The position numbers were made by a program, and so were the translations under genes. Below the pieces are notes generated by a model, which was not told the DNA's origin, did not search any database, and saw nothing but the letters and a program-made list of their open reading frames with translations. DNA of 64,000 bases from Brachynemurus nebulosus (Eukaryota; Arthropoda; Insecta; Neuroptera; Myrmeleontidae). Positions 48,858 through 58,688 of the stretch are shown here, piece after piece. Numbering within the stretch: position 1 is the stretch's first letter; every line of letters starts with the position of its first letter. Location of the stretch: NCBI GenBank assembly GCA_035578155.1, contig JAPWDM010000005.1, positions 33,380,108 through 33,444,107 on the forward strand, written 5' to 3'.

Positions 48858-49521
48858 CTACACTGTCATTCTTGCGAAGCTGTTTTGCACTTGACCCCTT
48901 TTTAAGAGCGAACTAGTGATGCACGGCTTGTTTATTCGATTGTAATAATTCATAGTGTACCTTACTTCCACCAGTGTACTAAATTTTAATTACTGCGAAA
49001 AATGATTATGATGTGAATACCTTTTTTATGTTCTGGGTATATGGAACCCTAAAATTATATTTATAGTTTTTCATATATTTAAGACAAATTTATAAGTATG
49101 TATTACAAATGCAGCATGTAGCATTGTAAACTTGTTTCAATTACAGAGATATAATTAAATTTTAAATATATAGACATACCTATACATATATTATATTTTT
49201 GTGTATATGCCTAGAGGGTCTCACAGAGACTGACACACATTTCATAAATATAAGTATATGCAGTCAAATTACTAAATGCTATAATTTTAAATTTTAAATG
49301 AATAGTGAAACAATAATCACACAACTAAGTATACCAAGTGTTCACTGGAAAAGATATTTTAATTTTTTTTTTTTAAATAGGTGTGTAGTTTGATGTGATT
49401 ATTTTAATTTTAATTTGCATGCAAATAATATTTATCAATATTTACCAGCAATCACTACTATATGTACAATTTATGAGCACATACATAATTTTTATTCGTA
49501 TCGAAATAAAACACGTATTGT
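48858..49521. other. AT-rich intergenic DNA
   Basis: No gene. AGGGTTCCGTAT at 48376 and ATATGGAACCCT near 49040 are inverse to each other and bracket the LTR-like block, possibly ends of a larger repeat. Confidence 0.3.
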
Positions 49522-49529
49522 GTATCTAG

Positions 49530-50232
49530 TAGTGACTTGTGATGTCGGGTCGAGAAGCAGTTAATCGATTAATTGTTTTTCAGATAAAATTAGTCATTAA
49601 TCGAAATATCGAGCATAGAGTAGTCGACTAATCGACTAAATTTTTAGTCAAAATCATGGTAAGGTAACCTATGTAACTCTTTCAAAAACGAGGTTTTTTT
49701 GTCGAATCTAATTATGGACTTTTAATATTTTTCTTCTAAGAAAAAGAAAGATATGAAATATTACAATATATTAATCACATAAAAGTGAAAAATCATACAG
49801 ATGGATAATTTTTTAGTTTCCATTTTTTGAAGTCCAATAAATAATACAGAAAAATTGTTAAATTAGTCGTTTTTAATCATTTGAAAAAAAAATTAATCAT
49901 TTTAATCATTTAATCGAAGGTAAAATAGTCGACTAAAATATGACTAAATTTAAACAAAATTAGTCGACTAAAGCGACTAATCGTTTTTTAGTCGATTATT
50001 TTACCTTCGAGTAAATGACTAAAATGATTAATTTTTTTTTAAATGACTAAAAACGACTAATTTATTAATTTTTTTGTAGGTATTATTTATTGGACTTCAA
50101 AAAATGAAAACTAAGAAATTATCTATTGGTATGCATCGTTTTTGAAAGAGTTATATAGGTTACCCTATTCATGAATTCAACTAAAAATTTAGTCGATTAA
50201 TCGACTAATTGCTCATCATTTCGACATCACTA
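49530..50232. mobile_element. hAT-like palindromic MITE with TTAGTCGACTAA units
   Basis: The outer part TAGTGA...GATGTCG on the left faces inverse TAGTGATGTCGAAATGATGA from the right. Flanking 8-mers GTATCTAG (49522-49529) and GCATCTAG (50233-50240) differ by one base. The two halves are inverted copies over about 300 bp. Between and within them AGTCGACTAA and AATCGACTAA recur many times. 703 bp, noncoding. Confidence 0.8.
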
Positions 50233-50240
50233 GCATCTAG

Positions 50241-51600
50241 ACACAGCTAAATAAATAGCATAAATATTAGACTCTACGCGCAGTTAGTCTTCTATTTTGG
50301 CGATCGATTTCATTCTGTTGATTTTAATGTTACAATGTTATTTTTACATAACGCACTAAAAAAAAGTACAACTTCAAAAAAACAAAAAAAAAAAAACAAC
50401 TTCCGTCGTTCCGTACTATTACGCTTTAATAAGCTTTCCTTTGCTACCTTAATCGATGTCGTTCGGAAAATTTTTTTCCCACTTTCCAGGTTACCTCCTA
50501 AAATTTAAATGCAACCTCTAAAAGTTGCATTTAAATTCAACTCAAGTTCAACTTTTCATCTATAATTGGACCACCTCACTTTATCTCTGTGCTAAATTTC
50601 AAATTTTCGTGTCGAATAGTTTCAGAGATAATCGTCTGTAACAGACTGACACAAAAATGATTCCATAAGAGTTCCATTTTGCAAATTTTGATATGGAACA
50701 CTAGAACAACGGGTAAAAAAATTGAAATTAAATCCATTTAACGCGGACATTTTCGTCAGATCAAGTCCAGCATGCGTTGGTTGATTACCATAACCTTAGT
50801 GGGCGCTACACGATAGACACTCGGTATAAATTGAACTAGATTACTAGATAGCAAAACGGAGATATAAAATCATTTAACGCAATGTAATATCCGGCAATCA
50901 ACCAGCTACCAAGACAGTGGTAACCAAACCGAATCATAAAAAGTAAAATTTATATTCACAGGTGTATTTATTTATACATATCACCTTCGTATAAGATTGA
51001 AATATATCATCATCTATTGATGATTAAAAAATTTTTTTTAAAGAAATGTTTATGGGTTTAATTAGCTGTAGCAAATTCCTTTACGCAGTAAACATTCACT
51101 CTCAAAATAAGTAATAATTTGAGTTACTGACTGTGATTTTTGTTTTGATTTCTTTATACATATTAAGTTATACAACTTTTAATAGTAATAATTTCATAAA
51201 ATGCACCATAGGACACAAATTACCAAATTATAACTTTAATTTTTGTACAAGAACTAGCGAAGAATTTTTTTATTACACCAAGAAATTAACTTTGGATGCA
51301 ACTTTTTGGAAAGAGGAGATCTTATTCTATCAAATGACATCATTTTTCATTTTCTCTAAAATACTTGTTTTTATCTGAACGCGTATTTTCGTCCATTGCT
51401 TCATATAAGTATGACCAATCATGAAAATTCTAATTTCTATAATTATATCGATTCATCAATTATCAGAATAGAACTCTATTGATTTTCATAATGATTTATC
51501 GAATACCTTAAAAAATATATGTAAATAAATGAAATTGGAACAACTGAGAACAGTATCCTACTATATGCTTCTGTTATCATATACGAGGGGCGATTCATAA
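50241..51600. other. Intergenic DNA
   Basis: No gene. Bases about 50560-50700 (AATAGTTTCAGAGATAATCG, then GTCTGTAACAGACTGAC) resemble a common dispersed insect repeat but I cannot delimit it. GTTGGTTGATTACC (50777) and GGCAATCAACCA (50892) form a short inverted pair. Confidence 0.35.
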
Positions 51601-51601
51601 A

Positions 51602-51943
51602 GGGCGATTCCATCGTAACTGGTGTGACATTTTTTGTCAGGTATTGAATTTTCATGGGTTATAAATCGATCCAATAAAAAGGAAATCATTATTAACAATA
51701 TTTTTTTCAAAAGCTAAGACTCAAAGAACTTAATGTAACCTCTCTAATTTTCGAAAAGTGCATGGTTTCAATGGTATTCTATTTTCAAGCAGCGTATAAC
51801 TGGTGTGACTTTTTTGGAAAGGGTCTTTTTGCTATTGTCAAAACTTTGAAGACTCTGCTAATATTTTAGGCTGACTGTAATAATGACTGCATCAATGTAA
51901 GCAGAATATTCTTTATTATACATTATTAAGCATAATTTGTGTA

Positions 51944-52027
<84 letters not shown>

Positions 52028-52535
52028 TATATTGAACTTATGGTAGTTTTTTTTCTGTAACCGTTGTGACCGTAACAGGTGAGATATATTTTCTTCTCTG
52101 TGTTTTACGGGAGATATAGAGACTTAAGAATGCCTAAAGTTTTCAGGAAAGTAATTAAAATAATAGTACTTATATTTAACCATAATTTTAAGTTTTACAA
52201 AAAAATTAATAAGAAGCATTTAAACATTGCAACTAAACATTGATCAAAACTTTGACCATAGATTGCACCGAAAAAAAAAACAATAACTTGAGTTAATGTG
52301 AATTGAATCCAAAACGTATGGAAACTCACACACATCGATTACCAGCATTTTTCTTGCAATCACTGTTGGCATCCATGTTTGATCAGCTGGAAAAAATGGT
52401 AAAAAATAGATAGAAAAAAAAAATAGAATCGGACAATTGAAGGTTTTGTGTAGAAAATAACTAACAAATCTATTTTACGTATATGTATCTAATTCTTTCT
52501 TTTTCAAGTCATTTCTCATTTCGATGGAATCGCCC
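51602..52535. mobile_element. Inverted-repeat element with GGGCGATTCCATCG ends
   Basis: Left GGGCGATTCCATCGTAACTG and inverse right GGGCGATTCCATCGAAATGA match for 15 bp, flanked by TAAA on both sides. TAACTGGTGTGAC recurs at 51616 and 51798, with a weaker copy near 52060. A (TA)n tract occupies 51948-52023. No transposase frame. 934 bp. Confidence 0.65.
51948..52023. repeat. (TA)n microsatellite
   Basis: About 75 bases of TA inside the element above. Confidence 0.95.
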
Positions 52536-53124
52536 TAAAATAACTTTAAGGTGGATAGGTATATATACTATTGATTAGAATGAATTCGCCCTTGTCTGCC
52601 TTCCGCTAGACGCAAAATATTGATAAAAAATGTTTATGAAATCATTCAAAAAACTGACATCAAAAATATGAATATTTTACCAAAATGTACCTATGCTTGA
52701 ACTTACCAAAGCGTACATTTTACAAATTAAACACTCTTCATATATTTCCTTTAAAATAATAAATTTGTTATATTATGAACTTCTGACATATAAGAAATTT
52801 ATTTTACTTCAAATAAATGTACAATAATATATTTGAAAGTTTTGTATGAGGCTTATCGGACATTGAAATCTTTAAATTATTTAAATATTTTCAACTAATT
52901 TTATTTTTGGAAAACATTTTTGTATTTGTAGCTAAAAATAGTTTACGTATAAAACATGTTTTAACAGAATATAATGTACTTTTTATAAAAATAATTAGAG
53001 AATTTGTTTGGAGACTTCAACGACCAGTAAGAACAGTATCCAACTGTGGCGACTAAATATTTTCAAAATATAAATTCGACCCACCAAACGTCAGTGATTC
53101 GGACAATGTTGAACATTTTTAATG

Positions 53125-53320
53125 ATTGATCCAACATATGTTCTACGTCGGTCGAATTGTTGCAAGATGTTGCTGCCGGGAGCAAAACGACTGCAACGGT
53201 TATGTACACACCAAAGATTTAATATACATATAACACCGCGTCGCGTCAGATCAGAAGTGTTCGCGCGGTTCGCGACTGACGGACCTGCCAGCTGAGTGAC
53301 CCACTTTCACCTCTTGTCTG
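53125..53320. promoter_or_regulatory. CpG-rich island, possible promoter
   Basis: An isolated block in which CG dinucleotides are frequent (GTTCGCGCGGTTCGCGACTG; ACCGCGTCGCGTCAGATCAG) inside DNA of very low GC. ATTTAATATACATATAAC at about 53218-53235 could act as a TATA-like element for plus-strand initiation near 53250. No coding exon follows that I can recognise, so this could also be a transposon fragment. Confidence 0.35.
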
Positions 53321-53485
53321 TTTTCGTTTATTTATTTTAGATAATATCAACAGTATAGAGCAGCAGCCGATAGCTAGCTTGTTGCTTTATAGATTCTTGA
53401 ATTTGTATTAATTTTACTTTGTTTGTGCATTATCTGTTATTTATTTGATCATAATATTGCACAGATTGATTTTTTATATGCGATC

Positions 53486-53531
53486 AAAAATTTCAAAAAT
53501 TCACCGAGTGCGTGTTGGACACACATTAAGC
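53486..53531 (-). repeat. Dispersed motif TTAATGCGTGTC, copy 3
   Basis: Minus strand reads GGCTTAATGTGTGTCCAACA, then CGCACTCGGTGAATTTTTG, matching the copies at 35791 and 45597. Confidence 0.5.
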
Positions 53532-54888
53532 CAGGATTCATCAGGGGCTTAGAAATAAAGTATAGGACATTTAAGTACATTTTTTTACTATGTGCCTAAA
53601 AATAAATAAATATGGTCCATTTCACTTAAATTTAACCATGCTTCATCAAATTTAAATAATTTCCGTTTTCTTGGCTTTATCTCTTTCATTATTGCATTTA
53701 CGTAAATTTTAAAATTGCAGTTTGTTTTTAGAAAAGAATAGAAAATTGATTTGTTTTGAATATAAGAATGATATAGGTATATTCGACAAGAACTTCTTTT
53801 TGACGTGACCCTAAATGTTATAATAGGAAATATATAATCTTTGATGTCCTATATTCCGCAAACGACGCCTAAAAATGAAAATTGGTTAAAATAGCTTTAG
53901 CATTAATCTTTCTAACGATATTCCGCACGACAGGATACGTGAAATTATTTGTGGAGTTTCTTACGAAAAATGGAAATTTTTGTCAGTTTTCTAGCATTTT
54001 CCTTAACGATTTATGTTTGAATTTCTGGAGAATGTATGTTTCCTGATACTGAAACATATCTCGATACAAAATTTCACTTATTGGGGACCAGTATCTCAAC
54101 TGTAAATTATTTTTTGAATTTTCAAAAATTTGTTTACCTATTTCTCCGAAGATTACTATCACAACTTAGCCGTAATAGTTTTAACTGAATGTTTTTAACA
54201 AATAAATGCTAGTGTCTGAAATTCTTGTAAATTTTTTTTGTCATCAATTTAAAAATTACGAAGGGTGGAAGGACAAGCCATTCACCACTTTGAAATTTAG
54301 TGTTTCGCAAACGGGATTTAAAAGTGAAAAATGGAAAAATGAATCGCAGTTTCATTTTACGAGATTCTAAGGATTTCCCGTACGATATGGTACTTGAAAA
54401 TAAAAAATCGTAACAATTTTCATCCCCACTTTCCGATACAAAAAAATACTTCAAGAAATTTAAAAAACCAAAAAAATTGTTTGCTGGGATTATGGGGGTA
54501 TTACAAACGCATAGACAGATGGATTTGATAAAACGATAAAAGTTCCGAAGATACTTTTTCAGAACGCTAAAAATTCGGAAGAATTTTATTACCTCTTTAA
54601 ATTAATTCTTATTGCATAATCATCTCCAATAAAGAAGTATTAGTGTCCAATTAAGAATGTTCAGGAATTAATTTCTTGGACTACCGGGGTCCATTATCAA
54701 TTAATTTCCATAATGCCATAAAATCCTCTGAAAAATGTGAGAAATTTCCAACGACAGACATTTTTTTATAAATATAAATATTTACTCAGCAAGTTTTATA
54801 CACACAAACAAGTTCAGTGAAGTGCAATTCTGACTCACGCATTGAGGATTCCGTACAATATTGAAAATACATAACTTACTGCTGTATA

Positions 54889-55663
54889 CACGGAGAGAAA
54901 AATCCTATAATTTTTGTAGAGAAAATTTCAGAAAAATTACCATGCTCCCCTATAATCCGTGCGCGATCGACGACCAAAATAAAAAATATGTGCTAGCATG
55001 GTAAAATTTAATGTGGTGCTAACACAACTTTTATCACACTCTTATGCATGTATATTATAGTTTAATTCTTGTTGTCGTACTCTTTCATTTGCGCATCTGA
55101 CTCGCGACCTTATATTGATTGCACTGTACCTGTAAAAACATGTATACAAAAATGATTGCCAACAATATATTCCTAATACATATACTAAAGATAGGTAAAT
55201 AACAAAAAGATGAATTAAACGATAACATCATCCTAAGAGAGTGTAAAAGCAACTGACTACTAGCTGTGCTAGCTGCTTGGTGCGAGCTGTCTGACAAAGT
55301 TTCTTCCACAGTCCACACCTATGGTTCGCATGTAACCCATGTAACTCGCTGATTGAGGTAGAGCGTTCCCAACACAACCAACCTTCTTTCTGTTTTTTTC
55401 TTTCTATTATTAGCATGTTAGCATGGTAATTTTTTTAATAAACACAATTAAAAATTATTTTTTTGTCGGTAATGGAACTTTTTACTGTGCTGTTTTACAA
55501 ATTTTACGGAGATAATATTACGAAAAGAACATTCCATCCTTTAAATTTTTTATGATTAATTATAATCTTTATATTTTTACCTTACAGAATTTAATATGTT
55601 CGCCTTTTACACGTCGATTGTAGTGCTGAGCACAGTAATTTTTATAGGAATTTTCTCTCCGTG
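54889..55663 (-). mobile_element. TA-flanked element with CACGGAGAG ends, copy 2
   Basis: Ends CACGGAGAGAAAAATCCTAT and inverse right CACGGAGAGAAAATTCCTAT, TA on both sides (54887-54888, 55664-55665). It is collinear with copy 1 (16111-16899) in the opposite orientation: both contain ACACAACTTTTATCACACTC, GTACTCTTTCATTT and the GTTACATGGGTTACATGCGA segment or its inverse. 775 bp against 789. Confidence 0.85.
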
Positions 55664-55665
55664 TA

Positions 55666-55990
55666 TAAACAAATATAAATTCGATGACTTAATAATTTAT
55701 AATCCTTATTGCATTATTGGTCCTTTATTGGATAACGTACCTTCGAAAACTATAAATGTCGTGAAGTTTGTTTTACATATTTTTCCTGTAATATACTTAG
55801 AAACTTCTATCTATCTGAATCTTTATATACATTTTGGCTTATTCAATTTCAAATATTATCGAGTACTTGTAAGACACATTACTACGTATAACAAACTTTT
55901 GTTTGCATTTAAACACACGCAGTATTCATATGTTCACTTATCGTTCAGCTAAACTGAAACTTTAAGCACTCGATTTCTTTGGTTAGTATG
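55666..55990. other. Short intergenic stretch
   Basis: An open frame at 55596-55952 starts inside the transposon end and is therefore unlikely to be a gene. Confidence 0.4.
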
Positions 55991-56211
55991 ACCAAAATCC
56001 AAATGTAAATTAAAAATCACAAAGTGATTGAAAAAAATTATCCGGATCGGCCGGGAATCGAACCTCGGATCTCCCGGTAACTAGCCTGGTGTCTTCGCCA
56101 TTAGACCAACGATCCTGTGTTCGACAGCCACCCAAGCCAGACAATCATTCAACGACCGATCCGGATAATTTTTTTCAATTACTTTGTGATTTTTAATTTA
56201 CATTTTGGCTT
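55991..56211. mobile_element. Palindromic MITE enclosing a tRNA-like gene
   Basis: The left arm (55991-56050) and right arm (56157-56211) are inverse copies for about 55 bp: ATGTAAATTAAAAATCACAA, then AAAAAAATTATCCGGATCGG. Only a 6 bp indel near the outer end and a base or two differ. The tRNA-like core (56044-56115, minus) and a 40 bp spacer lie between. A degenerate relative is at 12425-12535. No target duplication is readable. Confidence 0.8.
56044..56115 (-). tRNA. tRNA-Thr(AGT)-like gene within a MITE
   Basis: 72 nt fold as a cloverleaf. Acceptor GGATCGT pairs with CCGATCC (6 of 7). D stem is GTCT/AGAC. Anticodon stem CCAGG/CCGGG has loop CTAGTTA (U33, anticodon AGU for Thr). Variable loop is AGATC. 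T arm is CGAGG/CCCGG with TTCGATT. Box A (TGGTCTAATGG) and box B (GGTTCGATTCC) fit RNA polymerase III promoters. Transcription would run into a T7 tract in the left arm about six bases after the acceptor, a proper terminator. Two mismatches in the T stem and one each in the acceptor and anticodon stems suggest a pseudo-tRNA or tRNA-derived sequence rather than a translating tRNA. Confidence 0.6.
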
Positions 56212-56212
56212 G

Positions 56213-57052
56213 TAAATTTCGACGAAAAGCAAAAAACATGGGTATTTTTTGTACATTTTTGGGGCGTAAATCAAAAACTAATGGTGACGAAACCTTATTA
56301 TTACACTTTTCAGCGCTTCATTTCGAACTCCTTTGCAAATAAAAATAAAAACATAGAAATCTCACTACAAAAATACATTTTCACTTTTTGCCGTTTTGGT
56401 ACGAAACCCTAAAAGTAACATTCAACTTCAAACGAGGAGTGTATTTGGTATTAATTTTTATTTTTGAATATTTATTTAATTTAATATTTTGAAATTCTAC
56501 ACGCGTTTCTGATTTTAAATTCACTATAGGTACAAGTAGTCACCGTTTTACGACTTTACTTACGATCAAAAATTTCATTCCGTTTGGATAAGCAAAATAT
56601 TATATATTGGTGCTTTTGGATATGTGAGAAAGTTTATAAATAGTACTTCAACTGTAATTTACTTATATGGGTAATAATATATTTTACAATTAAATAAATA
56701 TGTATTTGGCTAAAATGCATTTCGAATTATTAACATGTAGAAACGTACATACTTGTAAATACGATATTTTTTTTTTTGTAAATTAATAAGCTACTTATTT
56801 AAACAAAGTTAATATTTGTGACCCTGAAATTATTTACTATATTTATTATTACTGTTGGTTCAAAAAGAAAAAATTTTAGTAACGGAAAGGAAATTGATTA
56901 TTTCTGTTTTTGTTACAGATTTTATTTATTCAGTTAATTTTTAAACCTTGATAATTGCCAATAATTCAGCTTGCAAATCTAAATCAAAAAATTGGGAAAA
57001 ACCAATTCATTTAAATAATTACAAGCGATTTTTCTATTACAAAATTGGATAC
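56213..57052. other. AT-rich intergenic DNA
   Basis: No gene or repeat end recognised. Confidence 0.4.
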
Positions 57053-57054
57053 TA

Positions 57055-57439
57055 CATTAGCGGAAAAAACAAAAGGATCAAAAACCAATTCTAAATTTTT
57101 AGCGATTTTCCGAATGGCTGCATCTTTGTTAAAAATGGTCGTATCGGAGTCATAAACAAAGCAATTTAAAGCTGGAAGTTTCTAGTTTTGAGATCTTTCA
57201 ACAAAATAATTTTCAAAGCAAAGTGTATCGCTCAATCCTAATAAACACACTGAAAAATATTTTCGATACACGTTACTTTGAAAATTTTTTCGTTGCAAGA
57301 TCTCAAAACTAGAAACTTCCAGCTTTAAATTGGTTTGTTTACGATTCCGATGCGACCATTTTTAACGAAAGTACAACCATTCGAAAAATCGCTTAGAATT
57401 TAGAATTTTTTTTGATTCCTTTAATTTTTTCCGCTAGTG
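57055..57439. mobile_element. TA-flanked near-perfect palindromic MITE
   Basis: Left CATTAGCGGAAAAAACAAAA and inverse right CACTAGCGGAAAAAATTAAA, with TA at 57053-57054 and 57440-57441. The halves are inverse copies almost to the centre (near 57235), for example TCAAAACTAGAAACTTCCAG on both strands. 385 bp, noncoding. Tc1/mariner-type by target. Confidence 0.8.
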
Positions 57440-57441
57440 TA

Positions 57442-57865
57442 TTTACGTAAAATTGGTAAAATGGTTTCAAAGGTACCAAGCTTGAATTTTACCAAGTAGC
57501 AGAAATACTGTATCACTTCTATGAAGTTAAAACATTTTTCTCACCGAAATAAAAATTTCTGTTTGTGTTTTACGAGCTTCCTGAACCATTTTTGGTTCCA
57601 TACTTATCAGTCTATCCGTAAAACGTTGCAACGCATATAATTCTGAAACTTTCGGTCAATTTTAATGATCAGGGATTATACGGAGAAGTTCCCAATCGTT
57701 CATCACAAATAGCGCATGCGTAAACATGAAATACATTAAAAATCAACATCTTAATGTATGTTCCAAGCTTCAGTTAGTTTCTTGACGTCTAAAAAATATT
57801 ACGGTGGGGGTGCTAAAATTATTGAAAAGTTTTCGAGTGGTCCTATATCTTCCTATAAATGGATG
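57442..57865. other. Flank of the large retrotransposon
   Basis: AT-rich, no gene. The retrotransposon's poly(A) tail abuts its right end. Confidence 0.4.
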
Positions 57866-57889
57866 TTTTTTTTTTTTTTTTTTTTTTTT

Positions 57890-58688
57890 AGTTAAAATTG
57901 GGGTACTGCTGCCGGTGGATGGCGCGGTCAGCAGCACCCGGCGGCATCGCCAACAGCGGGCATGCGCCGCCAAACACAGTAAAAATAAAAACAACACGTA
58001 AAGACAGGAACACATAAATGCAATAGACAACGGACAAACATACACATATAAAATCCATCGATGGGCCCTGCCATCCCAGGGCTTAAAAGGAGCGGACAGT
58101 CCTTGGTGACGGTACGATAAGTACTAGACAAAGCGTCCGGTCACCAAGGCCTGGAAGCCATCGCTGGAACTCCCTCCGAGGTGTAAACGGCCCCGGAGTG
58201 GAGAAAACCGACTAGAAACACACACAGAGACTAGAAAAGTATCACAATGTTATCACAGATAATACTTATTACGTCACTGGGAGGCCATAGGCCGACCAGT
58301 GACGCAATAAGGAGTTAAAACAATACCGCTGTAGAGCCATAACAACAGGCCTACAGCGGCATAACAAAATATCACAGAAAAAAGAAACAAATGATGTGCC
58401 ACCTCGGGTGTAAAGAGCCCTCGGTGGTACATCGCTAAAAAACAATAACAAAAACGAACAACACGTATGAATAACAAAACAGTACCACTAAGGGTGTAAA
58501 GGCCCTTAGTGGCATAACAAAAGACTAAAAGTACCCTGCCAGACCAGCTGGAACAGGGTATAGTTAATAAATAAGACATACACAAAAGCATTTTTAACAC
58601 ATAAATAAAAACCAGAGCTGAAATAAAATTTTAAACTATCGGGGGAGAATCAAGAGACGACTTTGATAAAATATGAAATGTAAAGCCC
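57890..58688 (-). other. Structured 3' UTR of the retrotransposon: chain of hairpins
   Basis: Perfect or near-perfect stems on the plus strand are: GCCCTG 58065-58070/58077-58082; CCTTGGTGAC 58101-58110/58140-58149; CTCCG plus flank 58070s-type stem at 58174-58181/58191-58198; CGTCACTGG 58272-58280/58296-58304; CCGCTGTAG 58326-58334/58351-58359; an 11 bp stem 58393-58403/58423-58433 with a 3 bp inner stem; CCACTAAGGG 58485-58494/58503-58512; TACCCTG 58532-58538/58554-58560 with inner CCAG/CTGG. Stems 3, 6 and 7 share a loop starting TGTAAA. Noncoding; may serve RNA stability, localisation or recognition by the RT. Confidence 0.75.

Larger units (their letters stand above)
52536..54886. other. 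Intergenic DNA with a CpG-rich island
   Basis: AT-rich and gene-free except for the CpG-dense block at 53125-53320, listed separately. The open frame 54209-54454 (minus) has no known motif. Confidence 0.4.

Noticed and set aside
48370..49050. Larger repeat bounded by AGGGTTCCGTAT and ATATGGAACCCT around the LTR-like block
   Set aside because: The 12 bp inverse match is short and not supported by a duplication or a second copy; kept only as a note.
55596..55952. 118-codon hydrophobic frame
   Set aside because: Starts inside the end of a DNA transposon and continues into AT-rich flank; no known family features.
58274..58600. 108-codon frame in the retrotransposon 3' UTR
   Set aside because: It crosses several hairpins, lies after the ORF2 stop and has no similarity to element proteins.
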